Source: Undibacterium sp. YM2 | Lineage (GTDB): Bacteria; Pseudomonadota; Gammaproteobacteria; Burkholderiales; Burkholderiaceae_D | Assembly: GCF_009937975.1 (NCBI RefSeq) | Contig: NZ_AP018441.1 | Location: 2,232,001-2,296,000 of the forward strand | DNA length: 64,000 nucleotides | Direction: 5' to 3' | Shown here: positions 46,139-55,346 of the stretch, piece by piece | Position numbering within the stretch: position 1 is the first letter of the stretch | How the letters are laid out: every line of letters starts with the position of its first letter | Program-made: the position numbers and the translations under genes | The notes under the pieces: model-generated | What the model saw: the letters and a program-made list of their open reading frames with translations, nothing else | The model's database searches: none | What the model was told of the DNA's origin: nothing

Positions 46139-47095
46139 ATGAGTTCCGTACAACAAGAAGTCGATGAACGTACCAACCTGACTGCGTCCAACAAGTTTGA
46201 ATTGTTGCTGTTCCGTCTTGGCACAGATGGCAATAGTGACAGGTCTGAATTGTTTGGCATTAATGTTTTCAAGGTGCGAGAGATAGTTGCCATGCCGACG
46301 ATTACGGGTATGGCGGGCGCGATGCCCCATATGCTGGGCGTGGTCAATTTGCGTGGACAGATTATTCCTGTCATCGACCTGCCTTCGGTGGTCGGGCTCA
46401 AACCTAAAACTGGCCTGAACATCATGCTGGTTACTGAATATGCGCGTACCACCCAGGGTTTTGCGGTTGAATCGGTCGAAGAGATCGTGCGGCTGGACTG
46501 GAATCAGGTCCTTTCGGCTGAAAGCAGTGCGGCAGGTGGTATGGTTACCAGTATTGCCCGTCTGGATGGTGATACAGAGGACACCCGCCTGGCCCAGGTG
46601 CTGGACGTGGAGCAAATCTTGCGCCAGATTACGCCGTCTGATACCAAGGATGTAGATCCAGATACCATAGGTGCCAAGCTGCAGATGATACCTGGCTCTG
46701 CCATTCTGGCGGCCGATGATTCAGCTGTCGCCCGCGGTTTGATCGAGCAGGCACTGACAGCCATGGGTGCCCAGTTCATCATGACCAAGACTGGTAAGGA
46801 AGCGTGGGAAAAATTACAATCCCTTGCCACCGCAGCCCAGGCCGAAGGCAAGGGTGTGCGCGACAAGGTATCCATGGTGCTGACTGACCTGGAAATGCCG
46901 GAAATGGATGGCTTTACCCTGACACGTAAGATCAAGAACGATGACCGCTTCAAGTTTTTGCCGGTGGTGATTCATTCATCCTTGTCAGGTGCAACCAATG
47001 AAGACCATATCAAGACCGTGGGTGCCGACGCCTATGTTGCCAAATTCGTGGCTGAAGAACTGGCAGCAACAATACGGTCTGTATTGGCAAAATAA
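46139..47095 (+). CDS. cheV: Chemotaxis protein CheV
   Basis: 318 residues from ATG 46139, with GAGGA upstream. The N-terminal CheW-like domain (about 15-165; KFELLLFRLG, LFGINVFKVREIVAMP, GVVNLRGQIIPVIDL) couples receptors to CheA. The C-terminal receiver domain (about 185-315) has DD at 193-194, phospho-acceptor D250 in MVLTDLEMPEMDG and the conserved Lys near the end (YVAKFVAEEL). CheV acts as a scaffold and adaptation or phosphate-sink protein. It stands away from the flagellar block. A terminator follows at 47131. Confidence 0.94.
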   Translation: MSSVQQEVDERTNLTASNKFELLLFRLGTDGNSDRSELFGINVFKVREIVAMPTITGMAGAMPHMLGVVNLRGQIIPVIDLPSVVGLKPKTGLNIMLVTEYARTTQGFAVESVEEIVRLDWNQVLSAESSAAGGMVTSIARLDGDTEDTRLAQVLDVEQILRQITPSDTKDVDPDTIGAKLQMIPGSAILAADDSAVARGLIEQALTAMGAQFIMTKTGKEAWEKLQSLATAAQAEGKGVRDKVSMVLTDLEMPEMDGFTLTRKIKNDDRFKFLPVVIHSSLSGATNEDHIKTVGADAYVAKFVAEELAATIRSVLAK

Positions 47096-47130
47096 AATAC
47101 CGCCGTAGAAACTGAAAACTGAAGCTTGTA

Positions 47131-47168
47131 AAAAAGGGTGCAATTATTTCATTAATTGCACCCTTTTT
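47131..47168. terminator. Bidirectional terminator after cheV
   Basis: Perfect 16-bp stem AAAAAGGGTGCAATTA / TAATTGCACCCTTTTT with a 6-base loop, between convergent genes. Confidence 0.93.
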
Positions 47169-47187
47169 GTATCTGGCCTGGCCGCGC

Positions 47188-47649
47188 TTATCTGGCTTGT
47201 GCCGGGACACGTTCCCAGCCACCAGGACAAGACTTGATCGCTGGGTAAAAGCCGTCTGGCTGATGGCAATACAGCCAATCCTTGCCCGCGGTCGATTGAG
47301 GGGCGGGATTGGGCTGGTTGATGATATTGCCGTCATCAACATAACTTTGAGTGTAGCCAGAGTACGTGGGGTAACTGTCCGTATAAACCACGTTGCTGGT
47401 GCTGACGACAGGTGTCACATAGGTGACAGCAGGGGCGACGACCACGCTGGGGTAATAACGCCAGGAATAATCGTAAGGATAATAGGCAGACACATAACTA
47501 TGCCGGTTGCCATAATTGAAATATAGCGGCGGAATGGAAACGCCTATGCTTACCCTGGGATGAAAATGATGGCCGCCAGGGCGAGCCCATACTGAGCCTG
47601 AGAGTGCCAGCAGAGCCAGGGTGACAGCAAATATTCTGAGTGATTTCAT
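47188..47649 (-). CDS. Small secreted hypothetical protein
   Basis: 153 residues with a clear Sec signal peptide (about 1-22, MKSLRIFAVTLALLALSGSVWA). The mature part is rich in Tyr, Pro, Ser and Val (VSIGVSIPPLYFNYGN, then PYDYSWRYYPSVVVAPAVTYVTPVV). It ends with a small domain pattern, WLYCHQPDGFYPAIKSCPGGWERVPA, with two Cys that may form a disulfide. I recall this C-terminal pattern in many betaproteobacterial secreted proteins of unknown role. Periplasmic or outer-membrane location is inferred. A single-gene unit, divergent from the CocE-like gene. Confidence 0.8.
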   Translation of the reverse strand: MKSLRIFAVTLALLALSGSVWARPGGHHFHPRVSIGVSIPPLYFNYGNRHSYVSAYYPYDYSWRYYPSVVVAPAVTYVTPVVSTSNVVYTDSYPTYSGYTQSYVDDGNIINQPNPAPQSTAGKDWLYCHQPDGFYPAIKSCPGGWERVPAQAR

Positions 47650-47827
47650 GGTATTTCCGCAATAAAATATTTGTTTGATGCCTATTTGTCAGTTTAGGTC
47701 GAAATCTGGAAACTTATTGAGAAAAATTTACTCTTTATGATTCGCGGCGATTCACTACGCCAGACCTGGTTTGCAAGCATGTTGACCAGAATAAATAAAA
47801 CAATAGCGCGTTATCTTAAGGGAAATT

Positions 47828-49777
47828 ATGAAATTCGTGATTAAAAAATGTGCAGCCTTGTGCGCTCTTGCCTTGATGGCCAATCTGCCAGTGTATGCTG
47901 CGGAAGCCGTCATGGCCGATGCTCCTGAAGCTGCCAAACCTAGCATACGCGAACAATACACCAAATATGAATACCAGGTTCCCATGCGTGATGGTACACG
48001 GCTTTTTACCGTGGTGTATGTTCCCAAAGATAGCAGCAAGTCTTATCCCTTCCTGATGACCCGTTCACCCTATGGTAGCGGCGTCTATGAGGGCGGGCAG
48101 TCGCACTATGGCGTGGATTTCTATCCGCAATCACTCGGACCATCCAAAGAATTTGACCAAAGTGGCTATATCTTCGTCAAGCAAGACGTGCGTGGTCGTT
48201 ATATGTCTGAAGGCGTATGGCAAGAAATGACGCCGCATATCAAGGCCAGCAGGCTGGCTGGCGAGGGTGTCGAAAGCCAGGACATGCATGACACCGTTGA
48301 ATGGCTGTTGAAAAACGTCAAGGGCAATAACGGCAAGGTCGGTATCTGGGGTATTTCCTACCCTGGCTTTTATGCCTCGGCCAGTATCATAGACTCACAT
48401 CCTGCCATCAAGGCCGCTTCACCGCAGGCACCCGTTACCGATCTGTTCATGGGGGATGATTCCTATCATGGCGGTGCCTTCATGCTGGCGGCTAACTTTG
48501 GGTTCTTTTCCAATTTCACGGTAGAAAAAAACCCGACCACCTTGCCCAAACGCTGGGAAGAGTTTGATTTTGGTACCCCGGATGGCTATCAATATTTTCT
48601 CAAATATAAAACCCTGAAAAACATTACTGCCCAACTGTCAGACAAGCAGCGTGAATTGCTGATGCCTACCATTGAGCATAGTACCTATGATGATTTCTGG
48701 AAAAGCCGCAATATCGCCCCCCATCTAAAGAACATCAAGGCAGCCGTGCTGACTGTTGGCGGCTGGTATGACGCAGAAGATCCGCAAGGTCCATTCACGA
48801 CGTATCACAGCATCAAAAACAATAACAAGGGCTATTACAATGGCCTGGTCATGGGGCCATGGTCGCACGGCGGTTGGGCAGGTGCCGAGGGTAAGTCATT
48901 GGGGAATGTGAGTTTCGATGTCAAAACGGGTGATTATTACCGCAAGAATATCGTTTTCCCTTTCTTTGAACAGCATTTGAAGGGCGTAACTGGCAAGGCT
49001 TTGCCGGAAGTGACCGTATTTGAAACCGGCACCAATGTATGGCGTGAATACCCAAGCTGGCCACCGCAACAGGCACAAAAACGTACCCTGTATTTTGGCA
49101 AGGATGGCACCCTGAGCTGGAAGGAGCCACAGACAGAATTCAATACCTTTGACGAATACGTCAGCGACCCCAATAAGCCTGTGCCGTTTATCTCTTACGT
49201 CGCCACTGGTGCGCCGCGTGAATATGTGGTCTCTGACCAGCGCTTTGCCTCAACACGGCCAGATGTGCTGGTCTATCAGACTGAACCTCTGGAAGAAGAC
49301 GTAACCATCGTCGGGCCGGTCAATCCAAAATTGTTTGTGTCAACCTCTGGTACGGATGCAGATTGGGTCGTCAAACTGATTGATGTTTATCCATCGGCTT
49401 ATCCGGATAAGCAAGTCGTGCGCGAACGCGCCAATGATGTGCCACCACCATCCGTCGCCATGGCCGGTTATCAGCAACTGATCAGGGGCGAGCCTTTGCG
49501 CGGCAAGTTCCGCAACAGCTTTGAAAAACCTGAACCTTTTGTGCCAGGCAAAGTGGCTGCCATCAGCTATAACATGCCGGATATCCAGCACACCTTCCGC
49601 CGTGGTCACCGCATCATGGTGCAGGTGCAGAGTAGCTGGTTCCCGCTGGTGGATTTGAATCCGCAAAAATTCATGGATATTCCCAAGGCTAATCCTGAAG
49701 ATTTCCAGAAAGCGACGCAAAGGGTTTATCGTTCACCAGGACAGTATTCAGGTGTAGCCGTGCAAGTAATGCCGTAA
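47828..49777 (+). CDS. CocE/NonD family hydrolase (X-Pro dipeptidyl peptidase S15 type)
   Basis: 649 residues with a signal peptide (about 1-25, ending VYAAEA), so exported. It is an alpha/beta hydrolase with the catalytic triad S177 (VGIWGISYPG), D315 (GGWYDAEDPQG) and H347 (MGPWSHGGW). PMRDGTRLFTVVYVP and LMTRSPYGSG at the N-terminus and the C-terminal jelly-roll (DADWVVKLIDVYPSAY, then FRRGHRIMVQVQSSWFP) are family features. Members act as cocaine esterase-like enzymes, alpha-amino acid ester hydrolases or prolyl dipeptidases. The M13 peptidase gene starts 24 bp later, suggesting joint use in peptide breakdown in the periplasm. The start is preceded by AAGGGA. Confidence 0.9.
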   Translation: MKFVIKKCAALCALALMANLPVYAAEAVMADAPEAAKPSIREQYTKYEYQVPMRDGTRLFTVVYVPKDSSKSYPFLMTRSPYGSGVYEGGQSHYGVDFYPQSLGPSKEFDQSGYIFVKQDVRGRYMSEGVWQEMTPHIKASRLAGEGVESQDMHDTVEWLLKNVKGNNGKVGIWGISYPGFYASASIIDSHPAIKAASPQAPVTDLFMGDDSYHGGAFMLAANFGFFSNFTVEKNPTTLPKRWEEFDFGTPDGYQYFLKYKTLKNITAQLSDKQRELLMPTIEHSTYDDFWKSRNIAPHLKNIKAAVLTVGGWYDAEDPQGPFTTYHSIKNNNKGYYNGLVMGPWSHGGWAGAEGKSLGNVSFDVKTGDYYRKNIVFPFFEQHLKGVTGKALPEVTVFETGTNVWREYPSWPPQQAQKRTLYFGKDGTLSWKEPQTEFNTFDEYVSDPNKPVPFISYVATGAPREYVVSDQRFASTRPDVLVYQTEPLEEDVTIVGPVNPKLFVSTSGTDADWVVKLIDVYPSAYPDKQVVRERANDVPPPSVAMAGYQQLIRGEPLRGKFRNSFEKPEPFVPGKVAAISYNMPDIQHTFRRGHRIMVQVQSSWFPLVDLNPQKFMDIPKANPEDFQKATQRVYRSPGQYSGVAVQVMP

Positions 49778-49801
49778 AAATTAAGAGACAGGGACAAAAA
49801 A

Positions 49802-51853
49802 ATGAAAACAAAAAATATCTTCAAACGCAGTGTGCTGGCTAGTCTGGTTGGTGTGGCATTCATGGGTAATACAGTATTTGCTCAGACAGCGACTTCAAAC
49901 CAATTGGTCTTGGAATCCATGACCATGGATAAAAAGGCTGATCCCTGCACAGATTTCTTCCAGTATTCAAATGGCGAATGGCTGAAAGCCAATCCCATTC
50001 CTTCTGACCGTGCGCGTTACAGTGCCTATGATGAAGTGACTGAACGAAATCTGGCAGCATTGAAACTCATTGCCGAGACAGCTGCAAAAGGTGATGGCAA
50101 GAGCAAGGCAGCACAACTGGTCGGCGCTTTTTATGCTAGCGGCATGAATGAAGCGCAGATAGAAAAAGAAGGTATCAAACCGCTGGAGCCGCAGTTTGCG
50201 CAAATCAATGGCATCAAGGATAGTACGCAATTGCTGGCCTTGATCGCTGGTTTGCACAAGCAAGGTGTATCACCTTTGTTTGGCTTTACTGTAGATCAGG
50301 ATGCCAAAAACACGACCCGCTACATTCCGCAAATCATGCAGGGTGGCCTGGGTTTGCCTGACCGCGATTATTACCTGAAGACTGATGCCAAGACCAAGGA
50401 TATCCGTAACAAGTATGTCGCCTATGTCACTCAGATTTTTACTTTGCTCGGTGATACGCCAGATCAGGCAAAGAAAAATGCGGCCGTCGTGATGGCGCTG
50501 GAAACCAGACTGGCCAAGGCATCCTTGACCAAGGTTGAGTTGCGTGACCCGCAAGCCAGTTATCATTTGTCTGACTTGAATGCCTTGCAAAAGACAGATA
50601 AGAAAACTGCCTGGTCCACCTATTTCAATGAACTGGGACTGGCGCAGCCCGGACAATTCAATCTTGCCCATCCCAAGTTTATTGCCGAAGCAGGACGCAT
50701 GGTCAATACCGTCAGTCTTGATCAATGGAAAACATATTTACGCTGGCAATTGGCCAATGCGCGTGCAAGGGACTTGAGCTCAGCCTTTGTCAATGCCAAC
50801 TTTGATTTCTATGGCAAGACCCTGGCAGGCACCAAGGAATTGCAGCCACGCTGGAAGCGCGTGCTGGGTTCTATCGATGCCATGGCAGGTGAAGCCATGG
50901 GTGAGCTGTATGTTGCCAAATTCTTTGGTCCTGAAGCCAAGGCCGGTGTGCTGGAAATGGTGGACAATATCAAGCTGGCCATGCGTGAAAGCATAGGCAA
51001 GCTGGAATGGATGTCAGACACGACCAAACAGCAAGCCTATAAAAAGCTCGACACTATCCTGGTAAAAATAGGTTACCCCTATGTATGGCGTGATTACAGC
51101 AGCCTGCAGATCGATACTGGTCCGTACGCAGCAAACATGGCACGCGCCGCTGAATTTGAATTCAAGCGCAATCTGGCCAAGCTGGGCAAGCCCATAGACA
51201 GGAATGAATGGGGTATGACACCACAAACCGTGAATGCCTATTACAACCCCACCATGAATGAAATGGTGTTTCCGGCAGGCATACTGCAACCGCCTCTGTA
51301 CCATGTGAATGCTGATCCTGCTGCCAACTATGGCAATACCGGTGCAACGATAGGTCATGAACTGACGCATGCCTTTGATGATGAAGGACGCCAATATGAT
51401 GCCCAGGGTAATCTGAAAAGCTGGTGGACCAAGGACGATGAGAAAAAATTCCTGGTTCGCGTAAAAGCCATAGAAAAGCAATTTGACGAATTTAATCCCA
51501 TCGACAAATTGCACATCAATGGCAAGCTGACTGCCGGTGAAAATATTGCCGATCTTGGCGGCATGAAGATTGCCCTGCAGGCTTTGCACAAATCGCTGGA
51601 GCGCAAGCCCCAGGCCAAGGAAATTGATGGCTTGACGGTAGATCAGCGCTTCTTTGTCGCCAATGCGCAAAGCTTCCGCAGCCTTATCCGTGATGAGATG
51701 TTGCGTATGAAACTGGCAACTGATCCTCACTCACCAGACAAATACCGTGTCATTGCGCCATTGGCAAATATGCCGGAATTTTCTGATGCTTTCCAGTGCA
51801 AGGGCGATCGCTCACCCCTGCGCCCAACTGCTACACGGGTAAATATCTGGTAA
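49802..51853 (+). CDS. M13 family zinc metallopeptidase (PepO/neprilysin-like)
   Basis: 683 residues with a signal peptide (about 1-28, ending VFAQT). Zinc ligands are in IGHELTHAFDDEGRQYD (H519, E520, H523) and ENIADLGG (E580), the two hallmarks of M13 enzymes. The N-terminal M13 domain opens with DPCTDFFQYSNGEWLKANPIP, and the C-terminus ends with the family CKGDRSPLRP...VNIW pattern, where the Trp closes the active-site shell. Such periplasmic or secreted enzymes cut peptides of up to about 40 residues. Probably co-transcribed with the CocE-like gene. Confidence 0.94.
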   Translation: MKTKNIFKRSVLASLVGVAFMGNTVFAQTATSNQLVLESMTMDKKADPCTDFFQYSNGEWLKANPIPSDRARYSAYDEVTERNLAALKLIAETAAKGDGKSKAAQLVGAFYASGMNEAQIEKEGIKPLEPQFAQINGIKDSTQLLALIAGLHKQGVSPLFGFTVDQDAKNTTRYIPQIMQGGLGLPDRDYYLKTDAKTKDIRNKYVAYVTQIFTLLGDTPDQAKKNAAVVMALETRLAKASLTKVELRDPQASYHLSDLNALQKTDKKTAWSTYFNELGLAQPGQFNLAHPKFIAEAGRMVNTVSLDQWKTYLRWQLANARARDLSSAFVNANFDFYGKTLAGTKELQPRWKRVLGSIDAMAGEAMGELYVAKFFGPEAKAGVLEMVDNIKLAMRESIGKLEWMSDTTKQQAYKKLDTILVKIGYPYVWRDYSSLQIDTGPYAANMARAAEFEFKRNLAKLGKPIDRNEWGMTPQTVNAYYNPTMNEMVFPAGILQPPLYHVNADPAANYGNTGATIGHELTHAFDDEGRQYDAQGNLKSWWTKDDEKKFLVRVKAIEKQFDEFNPIDKLHINGKLTAGENIADLGGMKIALQALHKSLERKPQAKEIDGLTVDQRFFVANAQSFRSLIRDEMLRMKLATDPHSPDKYRVIAPLANMPEFSDAFQCKGDRSPLRPTATRVNIW

Positions 51854-51911
51854 CAGCGTATACTATGGCTTGAAATGCAGTAATGGATGCAGGTTACAGG
51901 GGCGCTGGATG

Positions 51912-51992
51912 CAAATCTGGCAATCCCAAGCCTGCCAATATTTCTTGTCATCAGAGTGCATGCCAGCATGTACTCTGTGCACTCCAGATTTG
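51912..51992 (+). promoter_or_regulatory. Nested inverted repeats in the nadA leader
   Basis: Outer arms CAAATCTGG (51912-51920) and CCAGATTTG (51984-51992) are perfect complements. Inside them CAGAGTGCATG (51952-51962) pairs with CATGTACTCTG (51967-51977), with one mismatch, around CCAG. The structure ends 9 bp before the nadA ATG, so it could fold in the message and cover the ribosome-binding region, or act as an operator or a terminator-like end of the peptidase unit. It does not look like the known nadA-motif riboswitch. Confidence 0.55.
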
Positions 51993-52001
51993 TAGGGCTA
52001 T

Positions 52002-53132
52002 ATGGAAACCAAAGTTGTCGAATTTGAACGTCCACAGATGGATGTGGGTAGCAGCTGTACCGCCAATGCCTGGGCGCGCATTCCTGATGCGCCTTCAGCG
52101 ATAGAAAAACTGGAACTCAAAGCCAGAATACGCCAGCTCCTGAAAGAAAAGCAGGCTGTGTTGGTCGCGCATTATTATGTCGATGCAGAACTGCAAGACC
52201 TGGCAGAAGAAACCGGTGGCTGCGTTTCTGACTCGCTGGAAATGGCAAGATTTGGCCGTGACCACCCCGCCAAGACCCTGGTTGTCGCCGGTGTCAAGTT
52301 CATGGGTGAAACCGCCAAAATACTCAGCCCAGAAAAAACCATTTTAATGCCAGACCTGGATGCGACCTGCTCGCTGGACCTGGGTTGCCCGGCAGATGAG
52401 TTTGCGGCGTTTTGCGATGCCCATCCTGACCGCACCGTCGTCGTGTATGCTAATACCAGCGCAGCCGTCAAGGCAAGAGCTGACTGGATGGTGACATCCA
52501 GCATAGGTCTGGACATCGTTGCTCACCTGCATGCGCAAGGTAAAAAAATACTCTGGGCTCCCGATAAACATCTGGGTGGCTATATCCAGAAGCAGACAGG
52601 TGCAGACATGTTGCTATGGCAGGGTTCCTGCCTGGTGCATGATGAATTCAAGGGCATAGAACTTGACGTGCTCAAGGCTGAGCACCCTCATGCCAAAGTA
52701 CTGGTTCATCCTGAATCACCAGCGGCTGTGGTGGCACTGGCTGATGTGGTTGGCTCGACTTCGCAAATGATCCATGCAGCACAGACGCTGGATGCAGATG
52801 AATTTATTGTCGCCACCGATAATGGCATCCTGCACAAAATGCAGTTGGCTGCGCCAACCAAGCGTTTCATCGTCGCTCCGACGGCAGGTAATAGCGCGAC
52901 TTGCAAGAGCTGTGCACATTGCCCATGGATGGCAATGAATGGTTTGCGCAATCTGCTGCAGGTGCTGGAGAACGGTAATAATGAAATCCAGGTTGACCCG
53001 GCAGTGGGGCAAAAAGCCAAGGTCTGCATAGACCGCATGCTGGATTTTGCTGCTGCAAAAAAAGCCAATGTGCGTCCATCCAGTGATTTGACGAAAGAAG
53101 GCAAACTTTTTTCCGGCATAGGCCCGGCCTGA
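52002..53132 (+). CDS. nadA: Quinolinate synthase A
   Basis: 376 residues. NadA condenses iminoaspartate from NadB with dihydroxyacetone phosphate to quinolinate, using a [4Fe-4S] cluster. Motifs are [56 protein letters not shown] with one cluster Cys, and [14 protein letters not shown] with C301, C304 and C307 (the E. coli-like CxxCxxC). The start is preceded by TAGGG. It is followed after 57 bp by nadC. nadB is about 8 kb away on the other strand. The stop codon abuts a half-copy of the palindromic element found after flgL. Confidence 0.96.
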   Translation: METKVVEFERPQMDVGSSCTANAWARIPDAPSAIEKLELKARIRQLLKEKQAVLVAHYYVDAELQDLAEETGGCVSDSLEMARFGRDHPAKTLVVAGVKFMGETAKILSPEKTILMPDLDATCSLDLGCPADEFAAFCDAHPDRTVVVYANTSAAVKARADWMVTSSIGLDIVAHLHAQGKKILWAPDKHLGGYIQKQTGADMLLWQGSCLVHDEFKGIELDVLKAEHPHAKVLVHPESPAAVVALADVVGSTSQMIHAAQTLDADEFIVATDNGILHKMQLAAPTKRFIVAPTAGNSATCKSCAHCPWMAMNGLRNLLQVLENGNNEIQVDPAVGQKAKVCIDRMLDFAAAKKANVRPSSDLTKEGKLFSGIGPA

Positions 53133-53159
53133 GAACCCGTTACGATCTTAAGCGCAAGC
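53133..53159. repeat. Half-copy of the palindromic element after nadA
   Basis: Starting on the first base after the nadA stop, GAACCCGTTACGATCTTAAGC and the six bases after it repeat the left arm at 8578-8605 (about 22 of 28 positions, with one gap). The central palindrome and right arm are absent, so this looks like a decayed or partial copy. Confidence 0.55.
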
Positions 53160-53189
53160 CCCATCCAATTACACTGAGGTTATCTGGAC

Positions 53190-54056
53190 ATGTCTGGTAA
53201 TTTAAAGAATACGCATTCCCCTTTTGATGCAGATTTACAAAAAGCTTTTGAACGCAACATCCGCGATGCACTGGCTGAAGATGTCGGCGCTGCTGATCTG
53301 ACTGGCTTGCTGGTGCCTGCAGATGAAGTAGTACAGGCACAAGTCATCGTGCGTGAAGATGCCGTTCTATGTGGTGCCCCGTGGTTTGATGCTGTCATGA
53401 CAGCACTGGATGCAACTATCATCGTGGATTGGCAATACGCTGAAGGCGAACAGATGAAGGCAAATACTGTCGTCTGCAAAATCAAGGCACCTGCCAGAGC
53501 CTTGCTGACAGCCGAACGTTCTGCGCTGAATTTCCTGCAATTGCTATCTGCAGTCGCGACCGCCACCAGCAAATATGTCTCCATCATCGCAGGCACAAAA
53601 GCAGCCATACTCGATACCCGCAAAACCTTGCCCGGCCTGCGTCTGGCGCAAAAATATGCGGTGCGCGTGGGTGGTGGCAAGAACCAGCGCCTGGCCTTGT
53701 ATGACGGTATTCTTATTAAGGAAAACCATATCGCGGCAGCAGGTGGCGTGGCTGAGGCCATGCAAAAAGCCCTGAGCCTGAATGCTGGCGTGACTATACA
53801 AATAGAAGTGGAAACTCTGGATCAATTGCAAACGGCTCTGAATGCCGGTGCGACATCCATCTTGCTGGATAATTTCAATACCACCATGATGCGCGAAGCA
53901 GTTGCCATTAATGCAGGCCGTGCTTTGCTGGAAGCGTCCGGCGGCATCGATCATGCAAGCGTGAGAGCGATAGCCGAGACAGGAGTCGATAGGATATCCA
54001 TAGGCAGCCTGACCAAGGATATTAAGGCGACGGATTATTCTTTGCGGATAGTTTAA
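53190..54056 (+). CDS. nadC: Nicotinate-nucleotide pyrophosphorylase (quinolinate phosphoribosyltransferase)
   Basis: 288 residues. NadC joins quinolinate and PRPP with loss of CO2, giving nicotinate mononucleotide. Motifs are IRDALAEDVGAADLTGLLVP near the N-terminus, LTAERSALNFLQLLSAVAT, LDTRKTLPGLRLAQKYAVRVGGGKNQRLALYDGILIKENHI in the barrel, and LEASGGIDHASVRAIAETGVDRISIGSLT near the end with the phosphate site. It follows nadA in the same direction, so the two are probably one message; nadB is separate. Confidence 0.96.
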   Translation: MSGNLKNTHSPFDADLQKAFERNIRDALAEDVGAADLTGLLVPADEVVQAQVIVREDAVLCGAPWFDAVMTALDATIIVDWQYAEGEQMKANTVVCKIKAPARALLTAERSALNFLQLLSAVATATSKYVSIIAGTKAAILDTRKTLPGLRLAQKYAVRVGGGKNQRLALYDGILIKENHIAAAGGVAEAMQKALSLNAGVTIQIEVETLDQLQTALNAGATSILLDNFNTTMMREAVAINAGRALLEASGGIDHASVRAIAETGVDRISIGSLTKDIKATDYSLRIV

Positions 54057-54070
54057 TCCCTGCATGTTAT

Positions 54071-54475
54071 ATGCTGTTTGAAAACCAGAACTTTGCATCC
54101 AGATTGAAGAAGCCAGTCAGCCTGGATGAGCATGTTTTTCGCTACTGTGAGTTTTCAGATATTCAATTTGAAGGCGGAGACATCTCATCTGCTTTCCTGG
54201 CTTGCAGCTTTACCGGCTGCGGATGGTACTGGGGTTTGTTTAATACCAGTATCCTTGTTGATGTGAAGTTCATCAATTGTATTTTTCGGGGAACGACATT
54301 TTCTGGGGCCAGGTTTGTTAACTGCGAATTTGAAAACTGCGAATTCTTGAAGGACAATCTTGGCAGAAATTGTACATTCGATGAGGTGAGCTGGTTTGCT
54401 TGCGCGCAGGAAAATTGCACGGGATTGGAGAGTGAATTTCGTACAAGGGATAAAGAGCGAAGCTATATCCCTTGA
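54071..54475 (+). CDS. Pentapeptide-repeat-like small protein
   Basis: 134 residues. Segments such as FRYCEFSDIQFEGGDISSAFLACSF and CIFRGTTFSGARFVNCEFENCEFL follow the A(D/N)LxX five-residue rhythm of pentapeptide-repeat proteins, which form a right-handed beta-helix; Phe or Ile sits at every fifth position with unusually many Cys (about nine). No signal peptide. The function is unknown; a few relatives bind DNA gyrase, most do not. It starts 14 bp after nadC and is more A/T-rich than its neighbours by eye, perhaps a recent arrival. A Shine-Dalgarno element is not clear. Confidence 0.72.
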   Translation: MLFENQNFASRLKKPVSLDEHVFRYCEFSDIQFEGGDISSAFLACSFTGCGWYWGLFNTSILVDVKFINCIFRGTTFSGARFVNCEFENCEFLKDNLGRNCTFDEVSWFACAQENCTGLESEFRTRDKERSYIP

Positions 54476-54540
54476 TTTCGACCTGCTTGTAAGTAAATCA
54501 CTAATCCTGAAGTCATAATTTCTGATCGCGATGAAATGAT

Positions 54541-55308
54541 TTATTCTGTGTACCTCAAAACCAGAACATGCTGTAATTCATTATTTCGTTCACTCACAGT
54601 TTTTATCCAGACCGCAGCTTTTTCACCATAGAGCCTGAGCAGTAATTCTGCCATGCTGCTCATCTGGACTGGATTCAAGGCTGCTTCCCGGATGAGTGCC
54701 AGATAAGATGCACCAATGCCTATGAGCTTGTAGCCGTAATTCTCCCGGAGATGCTTGCATAAAGCATGGTTCTCAAAGGGATTCAGGTCTGAATCAAAAT
54801 AGCCGTTAGGGAAGGCAGCCAGACTATCTTCGGGTTGATTGACGATGGCCCTGAACGCATAAATGCTATCGTCAATGATGGAAAGCCAGTTTTCTTGTGC
54901 CAGCAGTAGTTCTGCCAGAGACTCATCATTCAGTAGCAGGTTTTTTTCTTGAAAAATCTGTTCCAGTGAGGTTTCTTGGCAAAGTTTTAGAAAATTTGCG
55001 TACCGGATAAAAAACTCAGATGCCGTGCTCAGGTAGCCGACATGCTCGCCATCTTCAAAGCATGCTGCATCAAGCGTACTCAAGTCATACCCTTCTGTCT
55101 CGTCGAGATCGTGAGAACCTGAGCTATGCATGGACGTGTATTGTGCCTGACCGAGGTCATCCAGTGTCAGCAGCAGATGCGAATCTGGAAATCTGCTGCT
55201 TAATTCTTTCCAGTCCTGGATTAATTCTTCCTGATTTGCAAATTTATCCGCTACATAGACTTCGCACAAATACTCAAACTGTGTATCTGATAAGGGTTCA
55301 AATCTCAT
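54541..55308 (-). CDS. Hypothetical acidic protein
   Basis: 255 residues from ATG 55308; a TTG at 55323 would add five. I do not recognise the family. It is a soluble, acidic, mostly helical protein with no signal peptide. Segments include FEYLCEVYVADKFANQEELIQDWKELSSRFPDSHLLLTLDDLGQ and a C-terminal MAELLLRLYGEKAAVWIKTVSERNNELQHVLVLRY. It is convergent with the pentapeptide gene, and with the next gene makes a small block of unknowns between nadC and the ABC operon. Codon use looks less G/C-rich than in flanking core genes. Confidence 0.65.
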   Translation of the reverse strand: MRFEPLSDTQFEYLCEVYVADKFANQEELIQDWKELSSRFPDSHLLLTLDDLGQAQYTSMHSSGSHDLDETEGYDLSTLDAACFEDGEHVGYLSTASEFFIRYANFLKLCQETSLEQIFQEKNLLLNDESLAELLLAQENWLSIIDDSIYAFRAIVNQPEDSLAAFPNGYFDSDLNPFENHALCKHLRENYGYKLIGIGASYLALIREAALNPVQMSSMAELLLRLYGEKAAVWIKTVSERNNELQHVLVLRYTE

Positions 55309-55346
55309 TTTCTGTGCGTTCAAAATGGGGATAAATTTTTTGCTTG

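Noticed and set aside
51854..52001. Known NAD-sensing (nadA-motif) riboswitch
   Set aside because: The known motif is found in Acidobacteria and its conserved double-hairpin sequences are not seen here; only generic inverted repeats are present.
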